Shown here: positions 7,180 through 14,144 of the stretch, in pieces
Numbering within the stretch: the stretch's first letter is position 1
How the letters are laid out: each line of letters begins with the position of its first letter
Assembly: GCA_013140465.1 (NCBI GenBank)
Contig: JABFST010000402.1
Coordinates: 1-15,953 of the forward strand
Direction of reading: 5' to 3'
DNA from: Methylococcaceae bacterium
GTDB taxonomy: Bacteria; Pseudomonadota; Gammaproteobacteria; Methylococcales; Methylomonadaceae
DNA length: 15,953 bases
Notes under the pieces: model-generated
What the model saw: only the letters and a program-made list of their open reading frames with translations
What the model was told of the DNA's origin: nothing
The model's database searches: none
Made by a program: the position numbers and the translations under genes

Positions 7180-7446
7180 TTATTCAGGGATAATTTCCGC
7201 AACAACGATACCCGTCGCCACGTCCAAGTCTTGGGTCAAACACAAACAATGTTCCCTGCCATCGACCAAATACAGGTTAAAGCTGGCTTCTGCCAACACT
7301 GGGGTGTTGTTGGGCAAATCATCATCCATGCAGTAGGTGAAATGGATGCCTTGAAATTGTTGCCGCAAGGTGCTGACAGTCGCGTCATCCAAGCCTAGCT
7401 CGGCGATGGTGGCCGATACGGCCTGTAGCTGTTCGATGCTAATCAT
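7180..7446 (-). CDS. Small nif-associated protein, DUF6129-like
   Basis: An 88-residue protein with an N-terminal helical half (MISIEQLQAVSATIAELGLD) and a C-terminal beta-rich half containing FTYCMDDDLPNNTPV, then FNLYLVDGREHCL and ATGIVVAEI. From memory this pattern (F-x-Y-C-x-D-D then N-L-Y-L-V-D-x-x-x-H-C-L) fits the small nif-cluster protein family DUF6129, which lies between nifY and the LRV gene in Azotobacter-type clusters. Two cysteines are present and the function is unknown. The start at 7446 is chosen because its ATG overlaps the upstream TGA by four bases (ATGA), the usual sign of translational coupling. A longer in-frame extension would overlap the upstream gene by about 70 nt. 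Confidence 0.75.
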   Translation of the reverse strand: MISIEQLQAVSATIAELGLDDATVSTLRQQFQGIHFTYCMDDDLPNNTPVLAEASFNLYLVDGREHCLCLTQDLDVATGIVVAEIIPE

Positions 7447-8162
7447 GCCCTGGCCTCGGTTAAAAAGCGGAAACGGTCGCTGGCTTCTATGCCCATTGCT
7501 TTTGCCAACCACGGGGGTGGCGTGCCAGCAATAACGGTTTGCAATTGGGCGATAATCTCGGCTATCGGCACACTGGCAGACAGCTTCATTGGATGGATGC
7601 CCAATTTGACGATTTTAGCCGCCGCTGGCCCGCCCACCGAGGCCATATACACCACTTGGCAATCGCGCAACAATTCCGCCCTAAAGGTGTTTTTGTCTTC
7701 GGCATCGGCACTGTCCGGGCTGTCTGTAGCACGAATGCCAATCAGATGCGCGTGGTCGGCGGCAACTTGGTAAATTAAAAACTGTTTGCACGCGCCAAAA
7801 TGCCCGTCCACATTCACGCCGTCATCACTGGCACAGGCAATGCGCACTGAACCTGCCAAGTCTTCGGGTTGGAGGTGGTGGATTTCCGGCTGTACAGGTG
7901 CGGGATCGGCATCGGCTAGCGGATGTTTAAGCAAATGCAAAGCTTGTTTAAGCAAAGCTTCTTCGATGTGCGCCAACGCCCCGGCACTGGCGGCCTTAAA
8001 AGCCGTTAAGGTGATGCCGCTAAGGTTGGCGTCGGTAATTGGCAAGCCTACACAATCTTGCAATACCGCAAACAACGCTTTGGCATCCGTATCGGGCAGG
8101 ACGCGTGCCGCCAGCCCGATGCGTAAAGCCAGTTCCCTTGAGAGTGTCGCCTGGCTGTTCAT
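7443..8162 (-). CDS. nifY: NifY/NafY-like FeMo-co carrier or apo-dinitrogenase chaperone
   Basis: A 239-residue two-domain protein. Residues 1 to about 95 form a helical N-terminal domain (SAM-like in NafY). Residues about 104-215 form a NifX/NifB-C-terminal-type alpha/beta domain starting VRIACASDDG and containing VDGHFGACKQF. The His in HFG falls at position 121, the number of the FeMo-co-binding His reported for Azotobacter NafY; C125 follows. A second conserved block is CQVVYMASVGGPAAAKIVKLGI at 168-189. The length and domain order fit NifY and NafY rather than the shorter NifX. It should bind FeMo-co or apo-NifDK during maturation. It starts 4 nt after the ferredoxin gene and overlaps the next gene by 4 nt. 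The choice between NifY and NafY is not settled. Confidence 0.85.
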   Translation of the reverse strand: MNSQATLSRELALRIGLAARVLPDTDAKALFAVLQDCVGLPITDANLSGITLTAFKAASAGALAHIEEALLKQALHLLKHPLADADPAPVQPEIHHLQPEDLAGSVRIACASDDGVNVDGHFGACKQFLIYQVAADHAHLIGIRATDSPDSADAEDKNTFRAELLRDCQVVYMASVGGPAAAKIVKLGIHPMKLSASVPIAEIIAQLQTVIAGTPPPWLAKAMGIEASDRFRFLTEARA

Positions 8163-8166
8163 GGGT

Positions 8167-8367
8167 TTATGCCTCTAAAGGCAAGATGCAATTGTCGATA
8201 GGACACACCTTAACGCATTGTGGGATGTCAAAATCGCCTTCGCATTCGGTGCAGGTCTTTTTGTCGATTTTAAAGACGATTGCCCCTTCGGTGATGGAGT
8301 TGGTCGGACATACGGGCTCGCAGTCGCCACATGAAATACAATCTGCTTCAACAATATATAAGGCCAT
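8167..8367 (-). CDS. 2x[4Fe-4S] nif-type ferredoxin
   Basis: A 66-residue ferredoxin with two cysteine clusters. The first is C10-x2-C13-x2-C16-x3-C20-P, the classical pattern. The second is C39-x2-C42-x8-C51-x3-C55-P, with the longer x8 loop seen in FdxN-like and related nitrogen-fixation ferredoxins. A further Cys (C60) follows. It is a small, acidic, low-potential electron carrier and a candidate donor to NifH or to cofactor-assembly enzymes such as NifB. A good ribosome binding site (GGAG) precedes the ATG, and the gene is 2 nt behind nifT. Its position between nifT and nifY differs from the Azotobacter order I recall. Confidence 0.92.
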   Translation of the reverse strand: MALYIVEADCISCGDCEPVCPTNSITEGAIVFKIDKKTCTECEGDFDIPQCVKVCPIDNCILPLEA

Positions 8368-8369
8368 GA

Positions 8370-8594
8370 TTATTCTCCTGAATCTAAACGTTTTGCGCGT
8401 AAGGTGACGGGGAAATCGGGCTGGCTGTCTTGCGGCTCAAAATAGTATTTTGAACCGTCGCTGAGCAGCACTTCGCCGCCCCATTTTGTTGGGGTATCAA
8501 ACTCAACCGTTTCCGCCACTTCTTCCAAATCTTTTTTGGGTACATAGAAGACTAACTTGCCTTCCGCATTTTTCTTTAACATGACACTGGGCAT
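8370..8594 (-). CDS. nifT: NifT/FixU nitrogen fixation protein
   Basis: A 74-residue protein of normal NifT length. It has the family features MPSVMLKKN at the start, then YVPKKDLEE, WGGEVLLSDGSKYYFEP in the middle and LRAKRL at the end. NifT is a small beta-rich protein found behind nifK in many diazotrophs. Its deletion has little effect in the organisms tested, so the role is unclear. GGAG precedes the ATG. It is unusual here in being 335 nt from nifK, behind a terminator-like hairpin and a repeat cassette, and it heads a tightly packed set of nif accessory genes. A candidate sigma70 promoter lies just upstream. Confidence 0.93.
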   Translation of the reverse strand: MPSVMLKKNAEGKLVFYVPKKDLEEVAETVEFDTPTKWGGEVLLSDGSKYYFEPQDSQPDFPVTLRAKRLDSGE

Positions 8595-8626
8595 AGCGTT
8601 CTCCGTTGCAGTATTAATAAATCGTA

Positions 8627-8655
8627 ACTATTCAGAGCGACTTCTAATAAGTCAA
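8627..8655 (-). promoter_or_regulatory. Candidate sigma70 promoter for nifT and downstream genes
   Basis: Read on the minus strand, TTGACT (8655-8650) is followed after exactly 17 nt by AATAGT (8632-8627). These match the -35 box at five of six and the -10 box at four of six positions. The -10 lies inside the left 12-bp inverted repeat of the spacer cassette, so the cassette may have brought the promoter. I see no sigma54 signature in this spacer. Confidence 0.4.
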
Positions 8656-8659
8656 ATTT

Positions 8660-8735
8660 ACCGTAGGCTGAGCGGAGTCTTTACCGTAGGCTGAGCGGAG
8701 TCGAAGCCGGTTTGTTCGCTTCGACTCCGCTCAGC
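8660..8735. repeat. REP-like long hairpin with duplicated left arm
   Basis: ACCGTAGGCTGAGCGGAGTC occurs twice in direct orientation (8660-8679 and 8683-8702). The second copy continues into an 18-bp perfect stem: 8690-8707 pairs with 8718-8735 around a 10-nt loop. The arm contains CTTCGACTCCGCTCAGC, a sequence that I recall as a common dispersed palindrome in several bacterial groups. If transcribed, it would form a very stable RNA stem. Confidence 0.85.
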
Positions 8736-8826
8736 GAACGGCTATTCCGCTCAGTGAACGGCTGTTCCGCTCAGTGAACGGCTGTTCCGCTCAGTGAACG
8801 GCTGTTCCGCTCAGCGAACGACTGTT
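8736..8826. repeat. Tandem 20-bp repeat, about 4.5 units
   Basis: Four units of GAACGGCTGTTCCGCTCAGT start at 8736, 8756, 8776 and 8796, and a partial unit starts at 8816. The first unit has A instead of G at one position and the fourth ends in C instead of T. The unit shares CCGCTCAG with the adjacent long hairpin, so it probably arose by slippage from its right arm. There are no spacers, so this is not a CRISPR array. Confidence 0.9.
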
Positions 8827-8874
8827 GTGCCCCAGATGCTGAATAGTTACAATAAATCCATCGTAGTCAAGTTG

Positions 8875-8904
8875 AAAACCTGCGCGGTAATCCGCGCAGG
8901 TTTT
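8875..8904 (-). terminator. Terminator/attenuator hairpin behind nifK
   Basis: Perfect 13-bp arms (aaaacctgcgcgg at 8875-8887 and its complement at 8892-8904) surround a 4-nt loop, 25 nt after the nifK stop. On the minus strand the stem ends in GGTTTTC, a short U-tract. It should end or trim most nifHDK messages before nifT. Confidence 0.8.
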
Positions 8905-8929
8905 GCTTTCAGGCTTAAGTGGGCTTGCC

Positions 8930-10501
8930 CTAGCGGATTAAATCGTAGTTATAATCCGTTGTACCCATGCCTTTGGTTTCTTTATCCAATTGTTCCAACA
9001 CGGCATTTACAATCGTCGTCAGCATATAGATGGCGCCTTCATAACCCAATGTGGTCATGCGATGTAAATGGTGGCGGTCAAAAATGGGGAAACCGATGCG
9101 GATTAATGGCACTTCAAACTCTTCACCTTTATAGAAGGTGTCGCGTTGGATAAATTTGCCGTAAGAGTTGCCTATCATAAAATCGGGTTTGTTGGTGAAC
9201 ACTAAGGATCTAAAGTGCCACAAATCTTTGCCGATATGGACTTTGGTGTTTTGTCCGTAAGGCGAATCTTTCAGGAGTTTTTCCATCGCTTTCAACCACC
9301 GTTTGTTGGCGTGGTTGCACAACACGTCTGCGGGTTCAGCACCCATTTCCAGCAAGAATTTGGTCAAGCCCATGACAAAATCAGCATCGCCATAGTAAGA
9401 GAAACGTTTGCCGTGCAGCCAAGTGTGCGAGTCGGTCATCATGTCCACCAAGCGTCCGCGTTCCAACTCTAATGAGGCAGGAATAGGTTTGCCAGTCAGC
9501 TCGGAGATTTTCATCAAAAAGTCATCGGTCCATTGCAGCCCCATAGGGATGTTGATGGCGGTGGCAGGTTGATGCCAGATGGTTTGCACAAACTTTTTGG
9601 TTTTTTCCAACTGCCAAGGCTGTAACAACAAGGTGTCAATCGCGTTAGGCGCATCTTTGATTTCAGCTTGGGTCGTGCCGCCCGCATACATGCGGAAAGT
9701 GCCGTCAGCAGGGGTATCCAACACTTCAGACGGATCGCTCAGCAAGCTGTAATCCACGCCCATTTCTTTCATCATGCGGTGGATAACGCGGAAGTTGCCC
9801 AGATAGGTTTCAAAGCCAGGCACCAAGTTGATTTTGCCGTTGCTGCCCACTTGTTTGTCGGTCATGTGGTTAAGCGTGAAATACTTCGCCATGCCTTCAA
9901 ACATATTGTCCCAACCGGTGGTGTGGCTACCGACAAAACTGGGGGTATGGGCAAACGGGGTGGGGAAATCTTGTTCAACATGTCCGGCTTTTTTGGCGTT
10001 GTTGATGAACGCGTTTAAGTCGTCACCAATAACTTCTGCCATACAGGTCGTGGATACGGCAATCACTTCAGGCTTGTACAAGGCTTTGCAGTTTTCCAAA
10101 CCCGCCATCATGTTTTTTTGTCCGCCAAATACCGCCGCATCTTCGGTCATTGAATCCGATACACAGGCCACAGGTTCTTTAAAATGGCGGTTGAAGTAGG
10201 TGCGAAAATACGCCACACAGCCTTGCGAGCCATGCACATAAGGCATGGTTTTTTCAAAGCCCAAGGCACACAACACCGCGCCTAAGGGTTGGCACGCTTT
10301 AGCCGGGTTGACGGTCAGGGCTTCGCGGTTAAAATTGAGGTCTTGGTATTCTTGGGTAGTCGTCCATTGGAACACTTCATCAATTTTGGTTTGGGGGTGA
10401 CGCTCTTCGTAAGCCTCACGTTTGTTCGCCAGGTTTTCTTTATATTCATCATTACGGAACAAAGGATAACTGGCTTTGATGTTTTCGATTTCTTGACTCA
10501 T
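8930..10501 (-). CDS. nifK: Nitrogenase molybdenum-iron protein beta chain
   Basis: 523 residues, the same length as Azotobacter NifK, with the P-cluster ligands at identical numbers: C70 (NPAKACQPLGA), C95 (GSQGCVAYF), C153 (STTCMAEVIGDD) and S188 (PSFVGSH). The N-terminal extension with HPQTKIDEVFQWT is of the group I Mo-nitrogenase type. NifK pairs with NifD to form the alpha2beta2 MoFe protein, where the P-cluster at the subunit interface relays electrons from NifH to FeMo-co. The ATG has AGGAG 7 nt upstream. The gene is 109 nt behind nifD, with an inverted repeat in the spacer, and is followed by a strong hairpin. Confidence 0.99.
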   Translation of the reverse strand: MSQEIENIKASYPLFRNDEYKENLANKREAYEERHPQTKIDEVFQWTTTQEYQDLNFNREALTVNPAKACQPLGAVLCALGFEKTMPYVHGSQGCVAYFRTYFNRHFKEPVACVSDSMTEDAAVFGGQKNMMAGLENCKALYKPEVIAVSTTCMAEVIGDDLNAFINNAKKAGHVEQDFPTPFAHTPSFVGSHTTGWDNMFEGMAKYFTLNHMTDKQVGSNGKINLVPGFETYLGNFRVIHRMMKEMGVDYSLLSDPSEVLDTPADGTFRMYAGGTTQAEIKDAPNAIDTLLLQPWQLEKTKKFVQTIWHQPATAINIPMGLQWTDDFLMKISELTGKPIPASLELERGRLVDMMTDSHTWLHGKRFSYYGDADFVMGLTKFLLEMGAEPADVLCNHANKRWLKAMEKLLKDSPYGQNTKVHIGKDLWHFRSLVFTNKPDFMIGNSYGKFIQRDTFYKGEEFEVPLIRIGFPIFDRHHLHRMTTLGYEGAIYMLTTIVNAVLEQLDKETKGMGTTDYNYDLIR

Positions 10502-10554
10502 GATAAGCTCCTACGCGCCACTCATCTGTGGACAACGGTTGAAGTAATAAAGGC

Positions 10555-10598
10555 GCAGCTTGGATGGGGATTTAACTAAAAACGGCAACCCAAGCTGC
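10555..10598 (-). repeat. Inverted repeat in the nifD-nifK spacer
   Basis: The 9-bp arms gcagcttgg (10555-10563) and ccaagctgc (10590-10598) are perfectly complementary around a 26-nt loop. It begins 12 nt after the nifD stop. There is no U-tract next to it, so message stabilisation or processing is more likely than termination. Confidence 0.6.
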
Positions 10599-10610
10599 AC
10601 TGCAAATACA

Positions 10611-12092
10611 CTACGCGCCAGCAGCGACTGCCACTTTGTCGGCTTCTGCGGTTTTCCAAGGCACTTGCACTTGTTTCCAGCAGGGGTTGTTCAGGGTCAT
10701 GTCCATATCGCGGGCGAAAATGGCGAAACCGTCATAACCGTGATAAGGGCCGGAATAATCCCAAGAGTGCATTTGCCGGAACGGAATGCCCATTTTTTGG
10801 AAAATGTATTTTTCTTTAATGCCAGAACCAATCAAATCGGGTTTGACGCGTTTGACGAATTCTTCAAATTCGTACCCAGTCACGTCGTCATAAATCAACG
10901 TGGTGTTGCCCATTTCTTTAATAGTACGGTCGTAATCGTCGTTGTGACCAAATTCATAGCCTGTACCGACCACTTCCATGCCCAAATCTTCATAAGCACC
11001 AATCACATGGCGGGGGCGCAAACCACCGACATACAACATCACACGTTTGCCTTGCAGGCGAGGTTTGTACTTGGCGATAACCGCGTCGTATTCGGCCTGG
11101 TATTTGGCAATCACCCGCTCAGCACCGGCTTGGATGGTTTCATCAAACAAAGCGGCAATTTTGCGTAAGGATTCGGCGATTTTGGTAGGGCCAAAAAAGT
11201 TGTACTCAATCCAAGGGATTTTGTACTTTTCTTCCATGTGCCGGGCGATGTAGTTCATTGAGCGGTAGCAATGGATCAGGTTTAACTTCACTTTTGGGGT
11301 TTTTTCCATTTCCGCTATGGTGCCGTCGCCAGACCATTGGGCAACTACACGCAGGCCCATTTCTTCCAACAAAGTGCGCGATGCCCACGCATCACCACCG
11401 ATGTTGTAATCGCCGATAACAGCGACATCATAAGGCGTGGTCGGAAAGCTTTCGTCGCCGTCGCGGTTTTCCAATACCCAGTCCCGGATTGCGTCGTTGG
11501 CAATGTGATGGCCCAATGATTGCGACACGCCCCGGAAGCCTTCGCAACGCACAGGCACAACGGGTTTGCCGATTTCTTTGTTGCCTTTTTTGGCAACCGC
11601 TTCAATATCGTCACCAATCAAACCAATCGGACATTCGGACTGGATGCTGATGCCTTTGTGCAGAGGGAACAAGCCCTCAATTTCAGTGATGATTTTCGCC
11701 AGCTTTTTGTCGCCGCCGAAAACGATGTCTTTTTCGGTAAAATCAGAGGTAAAGTTCATCGTACCGAAGGTATTGACACCTGTAGTGCCAACATAATAGT
11801 TACGGCGACCAGCGCGGGAATATTGTCCGCAACCAACAGGGCCGTGTGAGATATGGATCATATCTTTAATAGGGCCCCAAACCACACCCTTAGAACCTGC
11901 ATAAGCACAACCACGGATGGTCATCGTACCCGGTTGGGATTTACGGTTAGAGGTAATACATTTATTAGATTTTTCAAGCGATTGATCGTTGACCGCCAAA
12001 TGCTTGGCGCGGTCTTTTTTTGCTTGCGCGGGGTAGACGTCCAGCACTTCTTGAATCAGCGCTTCGGTCTCTTCTTTGGTTAGAGCAGCCAT
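10611..12092 (-). CDS. nifD: Nitrogenase molybdenum-iron protein alpha chain
   Basis: 493 residues. Ligands fall exactly on Azotobacter numbers: P-cluster C62 (RGCAYAGS), C88 (GPVGCGQYS) and C154 (SECPIG); FeMo-co ligands C275 ([10 protein letters not shown]) and H442 ([11 protein letters not shown]). The substrate-pocket residues V70, Q191 and H195 are also kept, so this is a standard molybdenum enzyme and not a vanadium or iron-only form. NifD holds the FeMo cofactor where N2 is reduced. TAGGAGA lies just before the ATG at 12092. The spacer to nifH (135 nt) contains a large terminator-like hairpin, but there is no separate promoter that I can identify, so nifD expression probably depends on read-through from nifH. 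Confidence 0.99.
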   Translation of the reverse strand: MAALTKEETEALIQEVLDVYPAQAKKDRAKHLAVNDQSLEKSNKCITSNRKSQPGTMTIRGCAYAGSKGVVWGPIKDMIHISHGPVGCGQYSRAGRRNYYVGTTGVNTFGTMNFTSDFTEKDIVFGGDKKLAKIITEIEGLFPLHKGISIQSECPIGLIGDDIEAVAKKGNKEIGKPVVPVRCEGFRGVSQSLGHHIANDAIRDWVLENRDGDESFPTTPYDVAVIGDYNIGGDAWASRTLLEEMGLRVVAQWSGDGTIAEMEKTPKVKLNLIHCYRSMNYIARHMEEKYKIPWIEYNFFGPTKIAESLRKIAALFDETIQAGAERVIAKYQAEYDAVIAKYKPRLQGKRVMLYVGGLRPRHVIGAYEDLGMEVVGTGYEFGHNDDYDRTIKEMGNTTLIYDDVTGYEFEEFVKRVKPDLIGSGIKEKYIFQKMGIPFRQMHSWDYSGPYHGYDGFAIFARDMDMTLNNPCWKQVQVPWKTAEADKVAVAAGA

Positions 12093-12152
12093 GAGTATCT
12101 CCTACTAATGCCGTGGGTAATCCCCCAACTGGCAGGTTTTAGGATAAAAAAT

Positions 12153-12217
12153 CTGTAGAGACGCAACTATTGCGTCTAAATTTAACGCGTCTTGTTGCGT
12201 AAGTTGCGCCCCTACAG
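12153..12217 (-). terminator. Terminator/stabiliser hairpin between nifH and nifD
   Basis: On the minus strand, 16-nt arms (12217-12202 and 12168-12153) pair with only two mismatches, both of the G-U type in RNA, and are followed by ATTTTTTATCC. The spot is 11 nt after the nifH stop. The 3' arm can alternatively form a nested hairpin, GACGCAA-CTA-TTGCGTC at 12159-12175. A partial terminator here would give more nifH than nifDK message. The arms resemble a dispersed TGTAGAGACGCAA palindrome known from other genomes (from memory). Confidence 0.7.
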
Positions 12218-12227
12218 TGGTCTGATG

Positions 12228-13136
<909 letters not shown>

Positions 13137-13154
13137 TTAATGACAATTAGTATT

Positions 13155-13172
13155 AAGCAACGCCTATGCCAA
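13155..13172 (-). promoter_or_regulatory. nifHp: Sigma54 (-24/-12) promoter of nifHDK
   Basis: On the minus strand the sequence reads TTGGCATAGGCGTTGCTT. It has the invariant GG and GC exactly ten bases apart and matches the consensus TGGCAC-N5-TTGC except for T at the last base of the first block. Transcription would start near 13145, giving a leader of about 36 nt. This fits NifA-dependent, nitrogen- and oxygen-regulated expression. Confidence 0.85.
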
Positions 13173-13238
13173 CTTGAAAAATTAACTTAAATACATGAAT
13201 TACAAGGACTATTTTTTTGTATGCCGATAACAGACAGC

Positions 13239-13260
13239 GTTGTGTTTACAACAATTGTTG
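13239..13260. promoter_or_regulatory. Two overlapping palindromes upstream of nifHp
   Basis: GTTGT-GTTT-ACAAC (13239-13252) overlaps the perfect 12-bp palindrome CAACAATTGTTG (13249-13260), about 70-90 nt upstream of the -24 box, a typical activator position. Neither is a canonical TGT-N10-ACA NifA site. The nearest match in the area is TGT-N9-ACA at 13218-13232. These are candidate operator or activator sites. Confidence 0.4.
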
Positions 13261-13352
13261 GAGGGATGTAGGGTTTATGGCGGACATGAGCCGCGAGGGA
13301 CAAATTGTAGGGGGGAATTTATTTGCTACAGAGGTGTAGGTTGTAATACGGG

Positions 13353-13386
13353 CGGAGTGCAACGGCTTTAGACGTTGCCGTGCCTA
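13353..13386 (+). repeat. Dispersed palindromic repeat, copy B
   Basis: The sequence reads CGGAGTGCAACGGCTTTAGA followed by CGTTGCCGTGCCTA. GCAACG and CGTTGC can pair around the centre. It is nearly identical to copies C and D. It lies upstream of the nifH control region, in the spacer to the CopG-like gene. Confidence 0.85.
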
Positions 13387-13435
13387 TCTGAAATCAGAGG
13401 ATACAGCGCTTAAAGCGCCGCAGGGTGCAACACAG

Positions 13436-13470
13436 CTGGAGTACAACGGCTTTAGATGTTGCCGTGCTAA
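13436..13470 (+). repeat. Dispersed palindromic repeat, copy C, at the 3' end of the CopG-like gene
   Basis: The sequence reads CTGGAGTACAACGGCTTTAG followed by ATGTTGCCGTGCTAA. It is preceded by GGGTGCAACAC, as in copy D. Its right end overlaps the last codon and stop (TAG) of the CopG-like gene, which is read in the opposite direction. Confidence 0.85.
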
Positions 13471-13670
13471 TCTGCCGCCACTTTAATTGAATCCAGCAAA
13501 TGTTGGGGTAGGCGTAGCGAGATGGTTTTGGTGCTGGGTTTTAGGTTGGGCAATACCACGCGCTGCGCTTGGCTCCAGTCGAGGTAGTCGCTGCTATCGT
13601 GACTTTCCCAAAAGCGTTGCTCTTCCTGTACGCTGGCAAATTCGGGGAGGGTTTTAAGTGGGTTGTTCAT
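13467..13670 (-). pseudogene. CopG-type antitoxin, 3'-truncated, orphan
   Basis: A 67-residue product that resembles the CopG/BrnA-like antitoxins: an N-terminal toxin-binding part with FWESHDSSDYLDWSQA at 20-35, then RVVLPNLKPSTKTISLRLPQ, with the DNA-binding ribbon TKTISLRL and the first helix LLDSIKVAA at its end. Family members normally continue for about 15-25 residues (second helix, K-R-D-V-P-Y-Q type). Here the frame ends at once after KVAAD, where repeat copy C begins. The ribbon-helix-helix is therefore probably broken. No toxin gene is next to it. The ATG at 13670 is preferred over an upstream TTG because a GAGCGAG lies before it. It could still be expressed as a short protein. Confidence 0.7.
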
Positions 13671-13726
13671 AAATGGCTCGCTCTTTAGTATCAAGCAAAT
13701 AGTTTATCAGTCCATTGCCTCGCGTA

Positions 13727-13867
13727 GGAGACTGTGAAAGTTTTTCAAATACTCACAAAAAGGTGTATTTTATTTTCGTAAGCCTTTGTTTTAATTATAG
13801 ACTGGAGTGAAAAAACATGTTTTTTCAGTCCGATGAGCAAGCTTACGTTAATTCTTTCACAGTCTCA
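13727..13867. mobile_element. MITE-like element with 13-14 bp terminal inverted repeats and TA flanks
   Basis: The termini GAGACTGTGAAAG (13728-13740) and CTTTCACAGTCTC (13854-13866) are perfect inverted repeats; counting one more base each side, the element is flanked by TA on both sides (13725-13726 and 13868-13869). Inside are more nested complementary arms: CGTAAGC/GCTTACG (13777-13783 and 13841-13847) and a perfect 20-bp palindrome at 13808-13827. There is no transposase gene. The 141-bp size, structure and TA duplication fit a non-autonomous element mobilised in trans. It is AT-rich compared with its surroundings. Confidence 0.75.
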
Positions 13868-14092
13868 TAGGGCATCAATACCCAAGTCATCGTCGTTAAT
13901 ATCATCGGGGAAATCGTCGCTCAAACCGCCCGCTATCGCAGCAAGAAAAGCTTCGGTGTCGTTCCGCTGTTTTGTGTCGGTAGGTTTCGGCGCATAACGT
14001 AGTTCCAGAAATTCGATGAAATCCAATGCTTCACGCACTGCGGTTTCAGGGAGCTTGAGACTGTGTTGATAAATGCTTTCGGCAAGGTTCAT
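13865..14092 (-). CDS. DUF2281-like antitoxin component, possibly 3'-truncated
   Basis: A 75-residue protein starting MNLAESIYQHSLKLPE, followed by REALDFIEFLELRYAP (20-35) and an acidic tail FPDDINDDDLGIDAL. The P-E-x-x-x-x-E-A-L-D-F-I-E-F-L core is typical of DUF2281-type proteins, usually the antitoxin partner of a PIN-domain (VapC) toxin. An AGAGG ribosome binding site precedes the ATG at 14092. The stop codon TGA is made of the terminal bases of the MITE-like element, so the original C-terminus may have been longer. No PIN-domain gene follows; the place where it would be expected holds the element and the CopG-like remnant. I judge it an orphan, probably non-functional as a toxin-antitoxin pair. 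Confidence 0.65.
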   Translation of the reverse strand: MNLAESIYQHSLKLPETAVREALDFIEFLELRYAPKPTDTKQRNDTEAFLAAIAGGLSDDFPDDINDDDLGIDAL

Positions 14093-14123
14093 AGCTTATG
14101 CCTCTTTTGCAATGAGGTCGGGT

Positions 14124-14143
14124 GCAATAGCGTAGCCTATTGC
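14124..14143. repeat. Hairpin directly before the intron-like segment
   Basis: GCAATAG-CGTAGC-CTATTGC is a perfect 7-bp stem. It ends one base before the GTGCGAC motif at 14145. Group IIC introns insert just behind terminator-like hairpins, so this could be the 5' exon hairpin. It may equally be an independent small palindrome. Confidence 0.5.
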
Positions 14144-14144
14144 G

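Larger units (their letters stand above)
8624..8850. mobile_element. MITE-like cassette between nifK and nifT
   Basis: A perfect 12-bp inverted repeat (GTAACTATTCAG at 8624-8635 and CTGAATAGTTAC at 8839-8850) brackets a non-coding block made almost wholly of palindromic and tandem repeats. No open reading frame of note lies inside. I see no clear target-site duplication. The structure suggests a non-autonomous element or a repeat-invaded spacer. Confidence 0.5.

Noticed and set aside
8736..8826. Tandem 20-bp repeats considered as a CRISPR array
   Set aside because: The units abut with no unique spacers and there are no cas genes; it is a simple tandem repeat.
10560..11168. A 202-codon open frame on the plus strand opposite nifD
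   Set aside because: It is antisense to a certain nifD, with low-complexity F/V/H-rich translation and no recognisable domain; it is a by-product of nifD codon use.
13218..13232. TGT-N9-ACA as a NifA binding site
   Set aside because: The canonical NifA site needs ten intervening bases; with nine the half-sites are out of register, so I mention it only as a near match.
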